Shown one piece after another: positions 1-7,874 of a DNA stretch of 16,316 bases. Position 1 is the first letter of the stretch. Every line of letters begins with the position of its first letter. The stretch spans positions 1 through 16,316 of the forward strand of contig JAVVUQ010000029.1 of NCBI GenBank assembly GCA_036653075.1, read 5' to 3'. The notes below the pieces were generated by a model, which was not told where the DNA came from, ran no database searches, and saw nothing but the letters and a program-made list of their open reading frames with translations. The position numbers and the translations under genes were made by a program. This DNA comes from JAVVUQ01 sp036653075. Its GTDB lineage: Bacteria > Bacillota > Clostridia > Christensenellales > CAG-314.

Positions 1-41
1 ATTATTAAATTGAAATTATTAAATTGAAATTATTAAATTTA
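1..41. repeat. 14-bp AT-rich tandem repeat, about 3 copies, at the left edge
   Basis: The unit ATTATTAAATTGAA occurs at 1-14 and 15-28, and a third copy starts at 29 and decays by about 41. It may continue beyond the window edge. The rest of the 234-base leader before the first gene is AT-rich with more TATTAAATT fragments (71-79, 129-136). I see no convincing promoter for the ABC operon; TTGATT (51-56) 17 bases from TAAATT (74-79) is the best pair and is weak. Confidence 0.75.
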
Positions 42-234
42 ATTTTAAATTTGATTATTTAGATTATTTTTATTAAATTTATATATAATTAATATATGTT
101 TAGCGAACAATTTAAATATTAAATAATTATTAAATTTCGGCGGACAAATGAAGCATTAGTTACGTCTTTATATGTGTATGGAAAAAACTGTACATAATAA
201 AGATAATAAATGAGTTATTTGGAGGAGTGAGCTA

Positions 235-2103
235 ATGGATGAAACAAAAGAGATAAAACCAGTTTCTCTTGTTAAGGTTATAGGCAGATTGTTAAAGAAT
301 GTAAGCAATAAAGACAAGAAGATATATGTATATTGCGCTTTATACACATTTTTTGCAGCGATATATCCATTTTTTGCAGTTATATTGCCTAAATTATTGA
401 TAGCGGAGTTAATGCTATTCAACAATGCATCAATGGAGAAACTGATGTGGATAGTTAGCGGATTTTTTATTATATCGGCGCTTTTTGGATTTTTAACTGT
501 TTATATTCGTTGTTTTACATATGCAAAGATAATGTTGCTTCGAATAAATTATGTAAGAGATAGTTCTGACAAGTTAATAGCAATGGAATATAAATATATG
601 GAAGATGCCAATTTTTATAATAAGTATTTTAAAGCGTTGGGATCTGTAAGTGGTGGCAATAATGGAGTCGAAGGTATATATCACGTGTTATTTGAATTGC
701 CTGCTTATATAATAACAGCAATATTGATGTCGGTTTTTATTGGTTTAGCGAATATTTGGATACTGCTTGCTTTGATAATCAATATTATAGTAGTGGTATG
801 GATTTTGAAAAAATCTCATGATTACGAATATGAACAAAAGGATAATGTAGCTAAATTTTACCGTAAAATGAATTATTTCAATCGAATGACGAACGATTTC
901 AAAGCTGGAAAAGACATAAGAATTTATAATTTAAAAGAGCGAATAAAAAGCAATTATGATATTGAAGTAATAGGGTATACAAAACTATTAAAGCAAATAA
1001 AGATGAAGCAATTCAAAATAGGATTTTTTGAGTTATTGACATTATTTATTAGTGATGTGGTTACATACGGGATTTTGACTTCGTCGGTGATAACGAACAA
1101 AATGGGGATTGATGATTTTTCCATGTATATTGCTGCAATATTGGCGTTATCGGTAACGTTAAAGACGGTTGCGTTAAAGTTACAGAAGATATATGCCGAA
1201 GGCGAGGACGTGAGAGATTACTTTAAATTTCTTGATGAAGATATGTATATTAAAGGTGGAAATAGAAAGGCTATAAAAGGAGACACCTTAGAGATTAAGT
1301 TTGTCGATGTAAGCTTTAAATATCCTGAAACTGAAAAATATATACTTTCACACCTTAACTTTACCATTAATAAAGGGGAGAAGTTAGCTATTGTAGGAAT
1401 TAATGGAGCTGGAAAAAGCACGATAGTTAAGTTAATAACAGGATTATTTGATGTTACAGAAGGGGATATATTTATCAATGGTATATCAATAAAGGAATTT
1501 GAGAAGAAAGAGCTATTTAAAATGTTTTCAGTAGTATTTCAAGATTATAATATTTTAGCTTTTACTCTTAAAGAAAATATAGCGTCAAGTAGTGATGAAA
1601 TTGATGAAAAAAGAGTTATTGAAGCTTTAGACAAAGTTGGATTAAGCAAAAAAGTAAAACAAATGAAAAATGGAATAAATTCAATGATGCACAAGAATAT
1701 CGAAGATGACGGTGAAGAATTGTCGGGAGGCGAGAGTCAAAAAGTTGCAATTGCAAGAGCTTTATATAAAGATGCAAATATGGTAATAATGGACGAACCA
1801 ACAGCGGCGTTAGACGCTTTGGCAGAAGCGGCTATATATAATGATTTTTCCGAATTGGTAAAAGGTAAAACAGCGATTTATATTTCTCACCGATTAGCAA
1901 GCACGAAGTTCTGTGATAAAATAGCTTTATTTGATAAAGAAGGACTTAAAGAATATGGAAATCACGAAGAATTAATGGCTTTAAAAGGCGAATATTATAA
2001 TATGTTTATGGTTCAAGGAAAATATTATAAAGAAGGCGCAACTAAAGGTTCAGTAAACAGCTTAGATTTAAACGCTGTTGCTGAGAATGGAGGCGTAATA
2101 TGA
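235..2103 (+). CDS. ABC transporter half-subunit, fused permease and ATPase (first of a pair)
   Basis: A 622-residue half-transporter of the exporter type, with an N-terminal membrane domain (hydrophobic stretches near residues 30-55, 68-90, 150-192 and 260-310) fused to a C-terminal ATPase. The ATPase motifs are complete: Walker A GINGAGKST (388-396), Q-loop Q436 in VVFQD, signature LSGGE (496-500), Walker B VIMDE (517-521), D-loop AALDA, and switch H552. About 25 residues follow the usual end of the nucleotide-binding domain. The ATG is well set by GGAGGAG at 221-227, seven bases upstream. The stop overlaps the start of the next gene (ATGA), so the two are translationally coupled and almost certainly form a heterodimer. 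The cargo is unknown. Relatives export peptides, lipids or drugs, but no precursor peptide or modification enzyme is adjacent. Confidence 0.93.
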   Translation: MDETKEIKPVSLVKVIGRLLKNVSNKDKKIYVYCALYTFFAAIYPFFAVILPKLLIAELMLFNNASMEKLMWIVSGFFIISALFGFLTVYIRCFTYAKIMLLRINYVRDSSDKLIAMEYKYMEDANFYNKYFKALGSVSGGNNGVEGIYHVLFELPAYIITAILMSVFIGLANIWILLALIINIIVVVWILKKSHDYEYEQKDNVAKFYRKMNYFNRMTNDFKAGKDIRIYNLKERIKSNYDIEVIGYTKLLKQIKMKQFKIGFFELLTLFISDVVTYGILTSSVITNKMGIDDFSMYIAAILALSVTLKTVALKLQKIYAEGEDVRDYFKFLDEDMYIKGGNRKAIKGDTLEIKFVDVSFKYPETEKYILSHLNFTINKGEKLAIVGINGAGKSTIVKLITGLFDVTEGDIFINGISIKEFEKKELFKMFSVVFQDYNILAFTLKENIASSSDEIDEKRVIEALDKVGLSKKVKQMKNGINSMMHKNIEDDGEELSGGESQKVAIARALYKDANMVIMDEPTAALDALAEAAIYNDFSELVKGKTAIYISHRLASTKFCDKIALFDKEGLKEYGNHEELMALKGEYYNMFMVQGKYYKEGATKGSVNSLDLNAVAENGGVI

Positions 2104-3878
2104 AAAATATAAAGAAAATTACATTATTATTTTCATTAGCAGCAAAAATTTGTCCCTCATATATGTTTTTGGTGGTTTTAAACGCAATAATATTGGGTTT
2201 ACAAATGTTTACAAACATTATTTTGCCAAAATATTTAATCGACGAGTTGTTAGGCAACAAATCAATTGAAATGGTAATATTATGGACAGCTTTGATAGTT
2301 TTCACTAATTTATTGTTTGCATTTCTTGCAAATCTTATGAAAAATATATTAGAGATTAAAAATGACTATTTATCAAAAAAAATGACTTTGGTTATGTCTG
2401 AAAAGATTATGAGAATAGAATATAAATGTTTGGAAGATCCATACTATTTAGATTTAAAAGAACGGGCATTATTTATTATGGATATAGGAACAATGGATGT
2501 TTTGTTTGATAAATTTGTATCAATAATTAAGAATTTTATCGTTCTTATTGGACTATTTGCCATTATGTTTATGTTAGGGTGGGAAATAGTGGCAATTTTA
2601 ATTATTACTGTCGCTATTATGCTGATAAGCCAAGCAATTTATAGTAAAAAACAACGGTTGTTTAATGATAACGTTATTCCTGTAAATAGAAAATATGGAT
2701 ATTATGTCGGTTTATCGTATGATGATATAGGTCAAAAAGATTATCGATTATACGGAATGGGTAAGATGATATCGCAAAAAGTTACAAAGTATAATTATGA
2801 TATATATGAATGGCTTAATAAAGTGGAAAAAACAGAAGGATTCTATATGGGAATCATATCTATTGTTAACGATCTTCAAAGAGCTATCGCATCTGGGTAT
2901 ATTGGATTACGTGTTATTACCGATTTATTTGGTAAAAGAATTTCATTAGGTTCATTTAGTATGTACGTTTCATCTGCTATAAACTTTGCTATAACAGCTA
3001 AGGAAATTGGAAATAATATTATTGATATTAACCAAAAACTCAATCAACTTGATCCTTTTATGGAGTTTATGCAATTACGAGATGAAAAAGATGTAGGCAG
3101 CAAACTCATTAACGGAAACATTAATAATATTAGATTTGAAAATGTTAACTTTAAATATCCAAAATGCGAGAATTACGTATTAAAAGACTTTAGTTTTGAA
3201 ATCAAAGAAGGAGAAAAGATTTCCATTGTTGGACTTAACGGAGCAGGTAAAACTACTATTGTTAAATTACTTTGTAGATTGTATGAGCCACAGTCAGGCA
3301 CAATTTATATTAATAATCTGAATATAAACGAATACGATAGCGAATCGCTTAGAAAAGAAATTGCTGCCGTTTTCCAAGATTTTACTCTTTTTGCTCTACC
3401 AATTAGAGAAAATATTACAACCAAATCAAAACAAACTTCCGATGATGAAGCTTTAACTAAAATTATTGAACAGGTTGGACTTACCAAGAAATTAGAGCAA
3501 TTGCCATACGGAACGGAAACGTATTTGTTTAAAAATTATGACGATGAAGCGGTGGATATGTCGGGTGGAGAAAAACAAAAAGTTGCAATAGCAAGAGCGT
3601 TATACAAGAATTCATCATTAATTATTTTAGACGAACCAACAAGCGCTCTCGATCCATTTGCAGAAGCTGAGATATACGAAAACTTCAACCAACTTGTCGG
3701 CGATAAGATTGCTATATACATCTCCCACAGAATGTCAAGCAGCGTATTTTGCGATAAAATTTTAGTAATGAATGATGGCGTAATTACAGACTTTGACTCA
3801 CACGCTAACTTAATGAAAAAGAACGATAGCCTTTATTGCAAACTATTTAATTCACAAGCGGATAATTACAGCGAATAA
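2100..3878 (+). CDS. ABC transporter half-subunit, fused permease and ATPase (second of a pair)
   Basis: A 592-residue partner of the preceding gene with the same architecture: a membrane domain over roughly residues 1-320, then an ATPase with Walker A GLNGAGKTT (378-386), Q426 in VFQD, signature MSGGE (487-491), Walker B LIILDE (507-512), D-loop SALDP, and switch H543. Both subunits keep Walker B glutamate and switch histidine, so neither site is obviously degenerate, unlike many heterodimeric exporters. The membrane domains of the pair share a motif (MEYKYMED in the first, IEYKCLEDP here), which supports a common origin by duplication. The start is preceded by GGAGG at 2089-2093 inside the end of the first gene, with six-base spacing. 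A strong terminator follows at 3914. The transported substrate cannot be read from the sequence. Confidence 0.93.
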   Translation: MKNIKKITLLFSLAAKICPSYMFLVVLNAIILGLQMFTNIILPKYLIDELLGNKSIEMVILWTALIVFTNLLFAFLANLMKNILEIKNDYLSKKMTLVMSEKIMRIEYKCLEDPYYLDLKERALFIMDIGTMDVLFDKFVSIIKNFIVLIGLFAIMFMLGWEIVAILIITVAIMLISQAIYSKKQRLFNDNVIPVNRKYGYYVGLSYDDIGQKDYRLYGMGKMISQKVTKYNYDIYEWLNKVEKTEGFYMGIISIVNDLQRAIASGYIGLRVITDLFGKRISLGSFSMYVSSAINFAITAKEIGNNIIDINQKLNQLDPFMEFMQLRDEKDVGSKLINGNINNIRFENVNFKYPKCENYVLKDFSFEIKEGEKISIVGLNGAGKTTIVKLLCRLYEPQSGTIYINNLNINEYDSESLRKEIAAVFQDFTLFALPIRENITTKSKQTSDDEALTKIIEQVGLTKKLEQLPYGTETYLFKNYDDEAVDMSGGEKQKVAIARALYKNSSLIILDEPTSALDPFAEAEIYENFNQLVGDKIAIYISHRMSSSVFCDKILVMNDGVITDFDSHANLMKKNDSLYCKLFNSQADNYSE

Positions 3879-3913
3879 CAATTTATAGCTATAAATATAA
3901 AATCTCCTCATTT

Positions 3914-3954
3914 AATAAAGGCAAAGCCGATAACTTTGCCTTTATTGTTTTATT
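3914..3954 (+). terminator. Rho-independent terminator of the ABC operon
   Basis: A perfect 13-bp stem (AATAAAGGCAAAG at 3914-3926 with CTTTGCCTTTATT at 3934-3946) encloses a 7-base loop and is followed by GTTTTATT. It lies 36 bases after the stop of the second ABC gene. The remainder of the 313-base spacer 3879-4191 holds the promoter of the next gene and nothing else recognisable. Confidence 0.88.
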
Positions 3955-4057
3955 AAATTGTGGCAGTATGTATAAGCAAATGGATAGTTTTTTATGAATA
4001 ATGCAATAACATATGTAATTATTGTCAAAAAAACACATTCAATATTAAGGTAGATAG

Positions 4058-4086
4058 TTGCAAAAATAGTTCTTTTATGATATATT
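4058..4086 (+). promoter_or_regulatory. Sigma-A-type promoter for the yfcE-like gene
   Basis: TTGCAA (4058-4063) is separated by 17 bases from TATATT (4081-4086), with a TG just before the -10 element as in extended -10 promoters. Transcription would start near 4093, giving a leader of about 100 bases. It lies downstream of the ABC terminator, so the phosphodiesterase gene appears to be its own transcription unit. Confidence 0.6.
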
Positions 4087-4191
4087 AGTATTGAAAAAAA
4101 AAGAGAAAATTTAAAATAACCACATTGAATTATAAAAAATATAAGTAAATATTTATGATTATAGATATTGAATTGAAAATCAAGGAGTAAA

Positions 4192-4743
4192 ATGAGTAAT
4201 ACAAACGTTAGAATTTTAGTTGCTTCGGATATACACGGATCGAGATTTTACTGCGAAAAATTGTTAGATATATACAAAAAAGAAAAAGCGGATTATTTAA
4301 TTATATTAGGTGATGTATATTACCACGGCGCAAGAAACAATCTTCCAATAGGGTATGAACCGAAAGCGGTAGCGGTTATACTGAATAAAATGGCGGATAA
4401 ATTAACGGTAATTAAAGGCAATTGCGATAGCGATATTGACCAAACAGTATCAGACTTTGAATTTATTGAAAATTTTCAAATGTTAGCTTATGGAAAACGA
4501 TTCTTTTTTACACATGGAAATAAGTACAATATCGACAATAAACCGCTGAATTTTGGAGATGCTTTGATTTATGGACATACGCATAAATGTTTTATCGAGA
4601 AAAAAGAGGGCGTTATTTACGCTAATCCCGGTTCGGTATCACTTCCAAAAGATAATACTGCGCATAGTTATATATTGATAGAAAAATCTAATATTATATT
4701 AAAAGACCTAAATGGCGATATTATTACGTCAATGCCATTATAA
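4192..4743 (+). CDS. yfcE: YfcE-type metallophosphoesterase (phosphodiesterase)
   Basis: A 183-residue calcineurin-like phosphoesterase, the usual full length for the YfcE/MJ0936 group. The metal-ligand motifs appear in order: D13 and H15 in SDIHGS, D41 in GDVYYHG, GNCD (76-79), H108 in FFTHGN, and GHTH (128-131), followed by the NPGS turn (145-148) typical of this group. No signal peptide is seen, so it is cytoplasmic. E. coli YfcE is a manganese-dependent phosphodiesterase active on artificial diester substrates; the natural substrate is not settled. AAGGAG at 4182-4187 sits four bases before the ATG. The gene has its own promoter and converges on the hut genes, so nothing links it functionally to its neighbours. 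Confidence 0.9.
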   Translation: MSNTNVRILVASDIHGSRFYCEKLLDIYKKEKADYLIILGDVYYHGARNNLPIGYEPKAVAVILNKMADKLTVIKGNCDSDIDQTVSDFEFIENFQMLAYGKRFFFTHGNKYNIDNKPLNFGDALIYGHTHKCFIEKKEGVIYANPGSVSLPKDNTAHSYILIEKSNIILKDLNGDIITSMPL

Positions 4744-4875
4744 TGACGACATTAAATTTAATTGAATATAATACGTTTTTGCATAATTATTATATAATAT
4801 AGCATAATAATACTAATATTCGCTTTTTATTTTGAATGTTGTATTTATTGTTTGAATATGTTAAATAAAATAATA

Positions 4876-4914
4876 TAAGGCTGCTACAAGTTGATAAACT
4901 CTGCAACAGCCTTA
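4876..4914 (-). terminator. Hairpin terminator at the end of the hut cluster, possibly bidirectional
   Basis: TAAGGCTG (4876-4883) pairs with CAGCCTTA (4907-4914); further interrupted pairing lies inside. On the - strand the stem is followed by TATTATTTTATTT, which serves as a U-rich tail. On the + strand the sequence after the stem is less U-rich, so termination of the yfcE-like transcript here is possible but weaker. It lies about 140 bases past the hutI stop, beyond the tandem repeat. Confidence 0.65.
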
Positions 4915-4937
4915 AATCATATTTTAAGCATAGATTT

Positions 4938-5043
4938 ATAAAATAAATTTTATTATAAAAATAAATTATACTATAAAAATAAATTATATTATAAAAATAA
5001 ATTTTATTATAAAAATAAATTATATTATAAACTAAGTTATATT
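4938..5043. repeat. 18-bp tandem repeat, six copies, next to the hutI stop
   Basis: The unit ATAAAAATAAATTATATT recurs six times with few changes: starts at 4938 (17 bp), 4955, 4973, 4991, 5009 and 5027 (17 bp, most diverged). Copies two to five are exactly 18 bp and differ by only one or two bases (TTATACT, TTATATT and TTTTATT endings). The array ends 7 bases from the hutI stop codon, so on the - strand it starts immediately after the gene. It is only A and T apart from three bases. Confidence 0.93.
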
Positions 5044-5050
5044 ATATCGT

Positions 5051-6283
5051 TTATTTAATTTCGTTACCACTAATATAGAGTTTTTCAACGCAATTTGACG
5101 CTATGTGGTAGCTTAAAAAGTTTATATCGTTCCATTTCAATAAAATAAAATCAGCGGCTTTTCCGATGTCTATACTTCCTATAATATCCGCTTTATCGAT
5201 AGCAGCGGCAGCATTTAAAGTCAAAGCAGTTATAGTTTCATTGACAGTCAGTCTCATATTGATAGTAGATAAAGCGGTTAAAAAGGGAAAAGAATTGCAA
5301 AAACAACTACCAGGGTTACAGTCTGAAGCGATAGCAACGCCAGCTCCGCCATCGATTAATTTTCGAGCGGGGGCATAGTTTTCTTTAAGTGAAAAGGCAG
5401 TCGCAGGTAGTAATGTTGCGATAGTATTACTATTAGCCAAGTCATTTATTCCTTTATCAGAAACGTGTAAAAGGTGGTCGGCGGAAGCGCAGCCCAAAGA
5501 AACAGCAAGTGAGGCGCTTTCCGAGTTGATTATTTCGTCGGCGTGAATTTTAGGTTTTAATCCTAATTGTTTAGCTTTTTCTAAAATATAAGTAGTTTGC
5601 GCTGCATTAAATACGCCTTGTTCGCAAAAAACATCGCAAAATTCGGCGATTCCTTGCGCTTTAACAGCAGGAAGAACTTCATTTACAACAAATTGAGCAT
5701 ATTTATCGGCATCTTTATTAAATTCTTTAGCTATTGCGTGCGCTCCCATAAATGTAGCGATTATACGCATTCCGCTTTCTTTATTTAATTTTTCAATTAC
5801 TTTAAGCTGCTTTAATTCAGTTTCTTTATCTAATCCATATCCGCTTTTTATTTCAACGGTAGCGATGCCATCTTTCTTCATTTCATTTAAAAGAATCATA
5901 GCGGCGTCGAAAAGCTGTTGTTCGCTATTATTGCGAGTAAGCTTAGTTGTAGCTTCTATTCCGCCGCCAGCGTTCATAATTTCCATATAACTTGCTCCAC
6001 GCATACGCATATTAAACTCGTCCGCTCTAAACCCGCCAAAAACCAAATGAGTGTGGCTATCAATAAAAGCAGGAATTACAGCGTGATTATGACAATCTAC
6101 AATGTCATTTATTAAGGCAAAGTTATTAGGCAAATCACATTTTTTACCCACGTATACGATTTTTCCATTGTCAGTAACAATAGCTCCGTCAGTGATTATT
6201 GCGACATCGTTCATTTCTTTGCCTTTTTTCGCTTTAAATCCAGAAACAGTAACAAGTTGCGATATGTTTATAAATAATTTCAT
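5051..6283 (-). CDS. hutI: Imidazolonepropionase (histidine degradation, third step)
   Basis: A 410-residue amidohydrolase matching the HutI family in length and motifs. It hydrolyses 4-imidazolone-5-propionate to N-formimino-L-glutamate in the cytoplasm. Visible metal-site residues are H77 and H79 in DSHTHLVF, H247 in KIHADE and D321 in SDCNPG; family substrate-site segments GGFRADEF, EIKSGYGL and MGAHA (H182) are intact. The ATG at 6283 follows GGAGGG (6289-6294). hutI is last in the cluster, after ftcD, although its product is the substrate of FtcD. It is separated from ftcD by about 380 bases containing a hairpin and a possible 14-codon reading frame whose stop overlaps the hutI start, so its translation may be coupled to that frame. 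Identification is secure. Confidence 0.96.
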   Translation of the reverse strand: MKLFINISQLVTVSGFKAKKGKEMNDVAIITDGAIVTDNGKIVYVGKKCDLPNNFALINDIVDCHNHAVIPAFIDSHTHLVFGGFRADEFNMRMRGASYMEIMNAGGGIEATTKLTRNNSEQQLFDAAMILLNEMKKDGIATVEIKSGYGLDKETELKQLKVIEKLNKESGMRIIATFMGAHAIAKEFNKDADKYAQFVVNEVLPAVKAQGIAEFCDVFCEQGVFNAAQTTYILEKAKQLGLKPKIHADEIINSESASLAVSLGCASADHLLHVSDKGINDLANSNTIATLLPATAFSLKENYAPARKLIDGGAGVAIASDCNPGSCFCNSFPFLTALSTINMRLTVNETITALTLNAAAAIDKADIIGSIDIGKAADFILLKWNDINFLSYHIASNCVEKLYISGNEIK

Positions 6284-6324
6284 AATTGCCCTCCGTAAAA
6301 CATTTTTTCTTGCTTATTATCCAC
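6280..6324 (-). CDS. Possible 14-codon leader peptide overlapping the hutI start
   Basis: A GTG start with AAGGAG six bases upstream opens a frame encoding MDNKQEKMFYGGQL, whose TGA overlaps the hutI ATG (ATGA). The layout is that of a translationally coupled upstream reading frame: the hutI ribosome binding site lies inside its last codons (GGA GGG). It contains no histidine codons, so it is not a classical histidine attenuator. It could also be a chance frame or the remnant of a longer gene. Evidence is the ribosome binding site, the overlap and the spacing only; no homology is claimed. Confidence 0.4.
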   Translation of the reverse strand: MDNKQEKMFYGGQL

Positions 6325-6330
6325 AATAAT

Positions 6331-6336
6331 CTCCTT
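6331..6336 (-). promoter_or_regulatory. Ribosome binding site of the possible hutI leader peptide
   Basis: AAGGAG on the - strand, six bases before GTG at 6324. It is a good ribosome binding site placed 48 bases upstream of the hutI ATG, too far to serve hutI, which has its own GGAGGG at 6289-6294. Its presence is the main reason for proposing the small frame. Confidence 0.5.
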
Positions 6337-6467
6337 GCACAAATAGACATATTTTGCAAAATTGATAAATTTATAATATAAAATGTAATATAAATAAAAA
6401 TATATAAATAATTTATTGGATTATTTATATCGTAATCAATATATAATTACCTTTTTATACAAATACA

Positions 6468-6493
6468 AGGAACGCCAATTTTTTAGCGTTCCT
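6468..6493 (-). terminator. Hairpin between ftcD and hutI, possible terminator
   Basis: AGGAACGC (6468-6475) and GCGTTCCT (6486-6493) form a perfect 8-bp stem with a 10-base loop. On the - strand it is followed by TGTATTTGTAT, a broken U-rich tail; on the + strand the following sequence is not U-rich. It is the only GC-containing structure in the spacer. It could terminate the hutH-hutU-ftcD transcript, reduce read-through into hutI, or protect the ftcD message. Confidence 0.5.
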
Positions 6494-6664
6494 AACAAAG
6501 TGATTAAAATACTATCAGCAATTGTATAATAATATAATTAATATAACATTTCGTAATTATATAATAGATTTAATTTATTAATATTATAAGTAATACCATA
6601 GTTATAGTAAAGATATTGGTTTATTATTTGGTTGATTCTTAAAGTGAAGATATTATTTTAATAA

Positions 6665-7648
6665 TTAACCTATTTTTTTGGAAAGTAGCGCTTCTAAGAC
6701 TTGGTCGTGTGAAAAGTTTTCAATTTTTAAATAACGTTGCGCTTCGTCGATAATATCTGATTGTGAGTAGTTATCAACTTCAATTTTGGATTTGCCTTTG
6801 CTCATAAGCGAATAGCAAGCGCAAGCGTATAGAGCGTCAAAGGGGACAAGTCCGATAATTTCGCTGCCTACGATGTTTGCGCCGTAGCGTTTGCTTTCCA
6901 TTTTGATTAATTCGTAAGAAAAATAAAGTGGAGTTTTGGTATAATCGGTCATATTCATTGAAACCTGTGTAATATGTCTTTCGGTTAAGTCAACGCCCAT
7001 AGCTTTACAAAAGCGTAATCCGCCGCCGATAAAGCGAATTTTTTTTGCAGTAGCGGTAGTTTCAGCTAAGCAAGGCGAATCCAAATTTACATTAAAGGCA
7101 ACTAAGGGCATTCTGCAACCCATAGCGATAGCGCCAGCAGTTTTATGAGGAGCGTTATTTCCAAAATCGGGGTGCCATTCGGGTTTTTGCATTTTTTCGC
7201 TAAGTCCTTCGAATTCCCCTTTTCTAATATTAGCAAGATTTTCTCTTTCTAACGAGCTTGCAGATTTTTCGTACAAAAAGACAGGAATACTTAATTCATT
7301 CCAAACTCTGTTCGCAACTTCTTTTGAAACGGTAATCGCCTCGTCAGCGGTAACGTTTTTAATAGGAATAAAAGGAACAACGTCTGTTGCGCCCATACGT
7401 GGATGTTGTCCGTGATGGACATTGAGATCGATTATTTCGCTTGCCATTTTAATAGCGTTAAAAACAGCGTTTTTCAATGGTTCGATATCTCCAACTACGG
7501 TTATAACTGAACGGTTGTGGTCGGTATCGCTGGAGTAATCTAAAAGTGTTACGCCATCGATATTTCTAAAGCAATTTACAATTTTCTCTATCTTTATTTT
7601 GTCACGTCCTTCGCTAAAATTAGGAACACATTCCAATATTCTATCCAT
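6665..7648 (-). CDS. ftcD: Glutamate formimidoyltransferase (histidine degradation, last step)
   Basis: A 327-residue stand-alone formiminotransferase. It moves the formimino group from N-formiminoglutamate to tetrahydrofolate, releasing glutamate and 5-formimino-tetrahydrofolate. Family landmarks are the N-terminal CVPNFSEGRD, DTDHNRSV (41-48) and HHGQHPRMGATD (78-89), in which H82 matches the catalytic His82 of the mammalian enzyme, and SPCLAETT later. The mammalian protein carries a fused cyclodeaminase domain; this one ends at about the size of the transferase alone, so the cyclodeaminase must be encoded elsewhere. AAGGAG at 7655-7660 lies six bases before the ATG. It sits between hutU and hutI, which fits use of this route instead of formiminoglutamase (HutG), no copy of which is in the window. 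Confidence 0.95.
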   Translation of the reverse strand: MDRILECVPNFSEGRDKIKIEKIVNCFRNIDGVTLLDYSSDTDHNRSVITVVGDIEPLKNAVFNAIKMASEIIDLNVHHGQHPRMGATDVVPFIPIKNVTADEAITVSKEVANRVWNELSIPVFLYEKSASSLERENLANIRKGEFEGLSEKMQKPEWHPDFGNNAPHKTAGAIAMGCRMPLVAFNVNLDSPCLAETTATAKKIRFIGGGLRFCKAMGVDLTERHITQVSMNMTDYTKTPLYFSYELIKMESKRYGANIVGSEIIGLVPFDALYACACYSLMSKGKSKIEVDNYSQSDIIDEAQRYLKIENFSHDQVLEALLSKKIG

Positions 7649-7689
7649 ACAAATCTCCTTGTTGTAGTTAATTTTAATAAGTGGTAAAT

Positions 7690-7870
7690 TTAAGTAACTA
7701 TTTAACTTNNNNNNNNNNNNNNNNNNNNNNNNNNNNNNNNNNNNNNNNNNNNNNNNNNNNNNNNNNNNNNNNNNNNNNNNNNNNNNNNNNNNNNNNNNNN
7801 NNNNNNNNTTAGTAATTATTTAACTTTAGTAACTATTTAACTTTAGTAACTATTTAATTTTAGTAATTAG
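7690..7870. repeat. 17-bp tandem repeat interrupted by an assembly gap
   Basis: On the right of the gap the unit TTAGTAACTATTTAACT recurs at 7809, 7826 and 7843 with a partial copy at 7860-7870. On the left, 7690-7708 (TTAAGTAACTATTTAACTT) is another copy. The true copy number is unknown because the array contains the run of Ns. It ends 4 bases from the hutU stop, so on the - strand it starts directly after hutU and fills the space before ftcD. Confidence 0.9.
7709..7808. other. Assembly gap of exactly 100 Ns
   Basis: Exactly 100 unknown bases. A round 100 is a common scaffolding placeholder for a gap of unknown size, so the real distance between hutU and ftcD is not known. Both edges are copies of the same 17-bp repeat, which explains why assembly failed here. 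Confidence 0.97.
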
Positions 7871-7874
7871 ATAT

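Larger units (their letters stand above)
4744..5050. other. Convergent spacer between yfcE-like gene and hutI
   Basis: This 307-base gene-free interval holds an imperfect hairpin (4876-4914) and an 18-bp tandem repeat (4938-5043), described separately. The rest is AT-rich sequence with no reading frame or RNA gene I can support. No clear separate terminator for the + strand gene is visible other than the shared hairpin. Confidence 0.7.
6325..6664. other. Gene-free spacer between ftcD and hutI
   Basis: About 340 bases, nearly all A and T. The only structured element is the hairpin at 6468-6493. I see no tandem repeat comparable to those after hutI or hutU and no convincing promoter for hutI on the - strand, although several TATAAT-like strings occur by composition. 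Confidence 0.6.

Noticed and set aside
235..3878. Bacteriocin or lantibiotic export locus
   Set aside because: No C39 peptidase domain, precursor peptide, modification or immunity gene is visible on either side; the two-subunit exporter fold alone does not show this.
4938..5043. The arrays as CRISPR
   Set aside because: Units are 14-42 bp and directly adjacent, with no unique spacers between them, and no cas gene is present.
6280..6324. Histidine-responsive attenuator in front of hutI
   Set aside because: The small frame has no histidine codons, and the only nearby hairpin lies upstream of the frame rather than between it and hutI.
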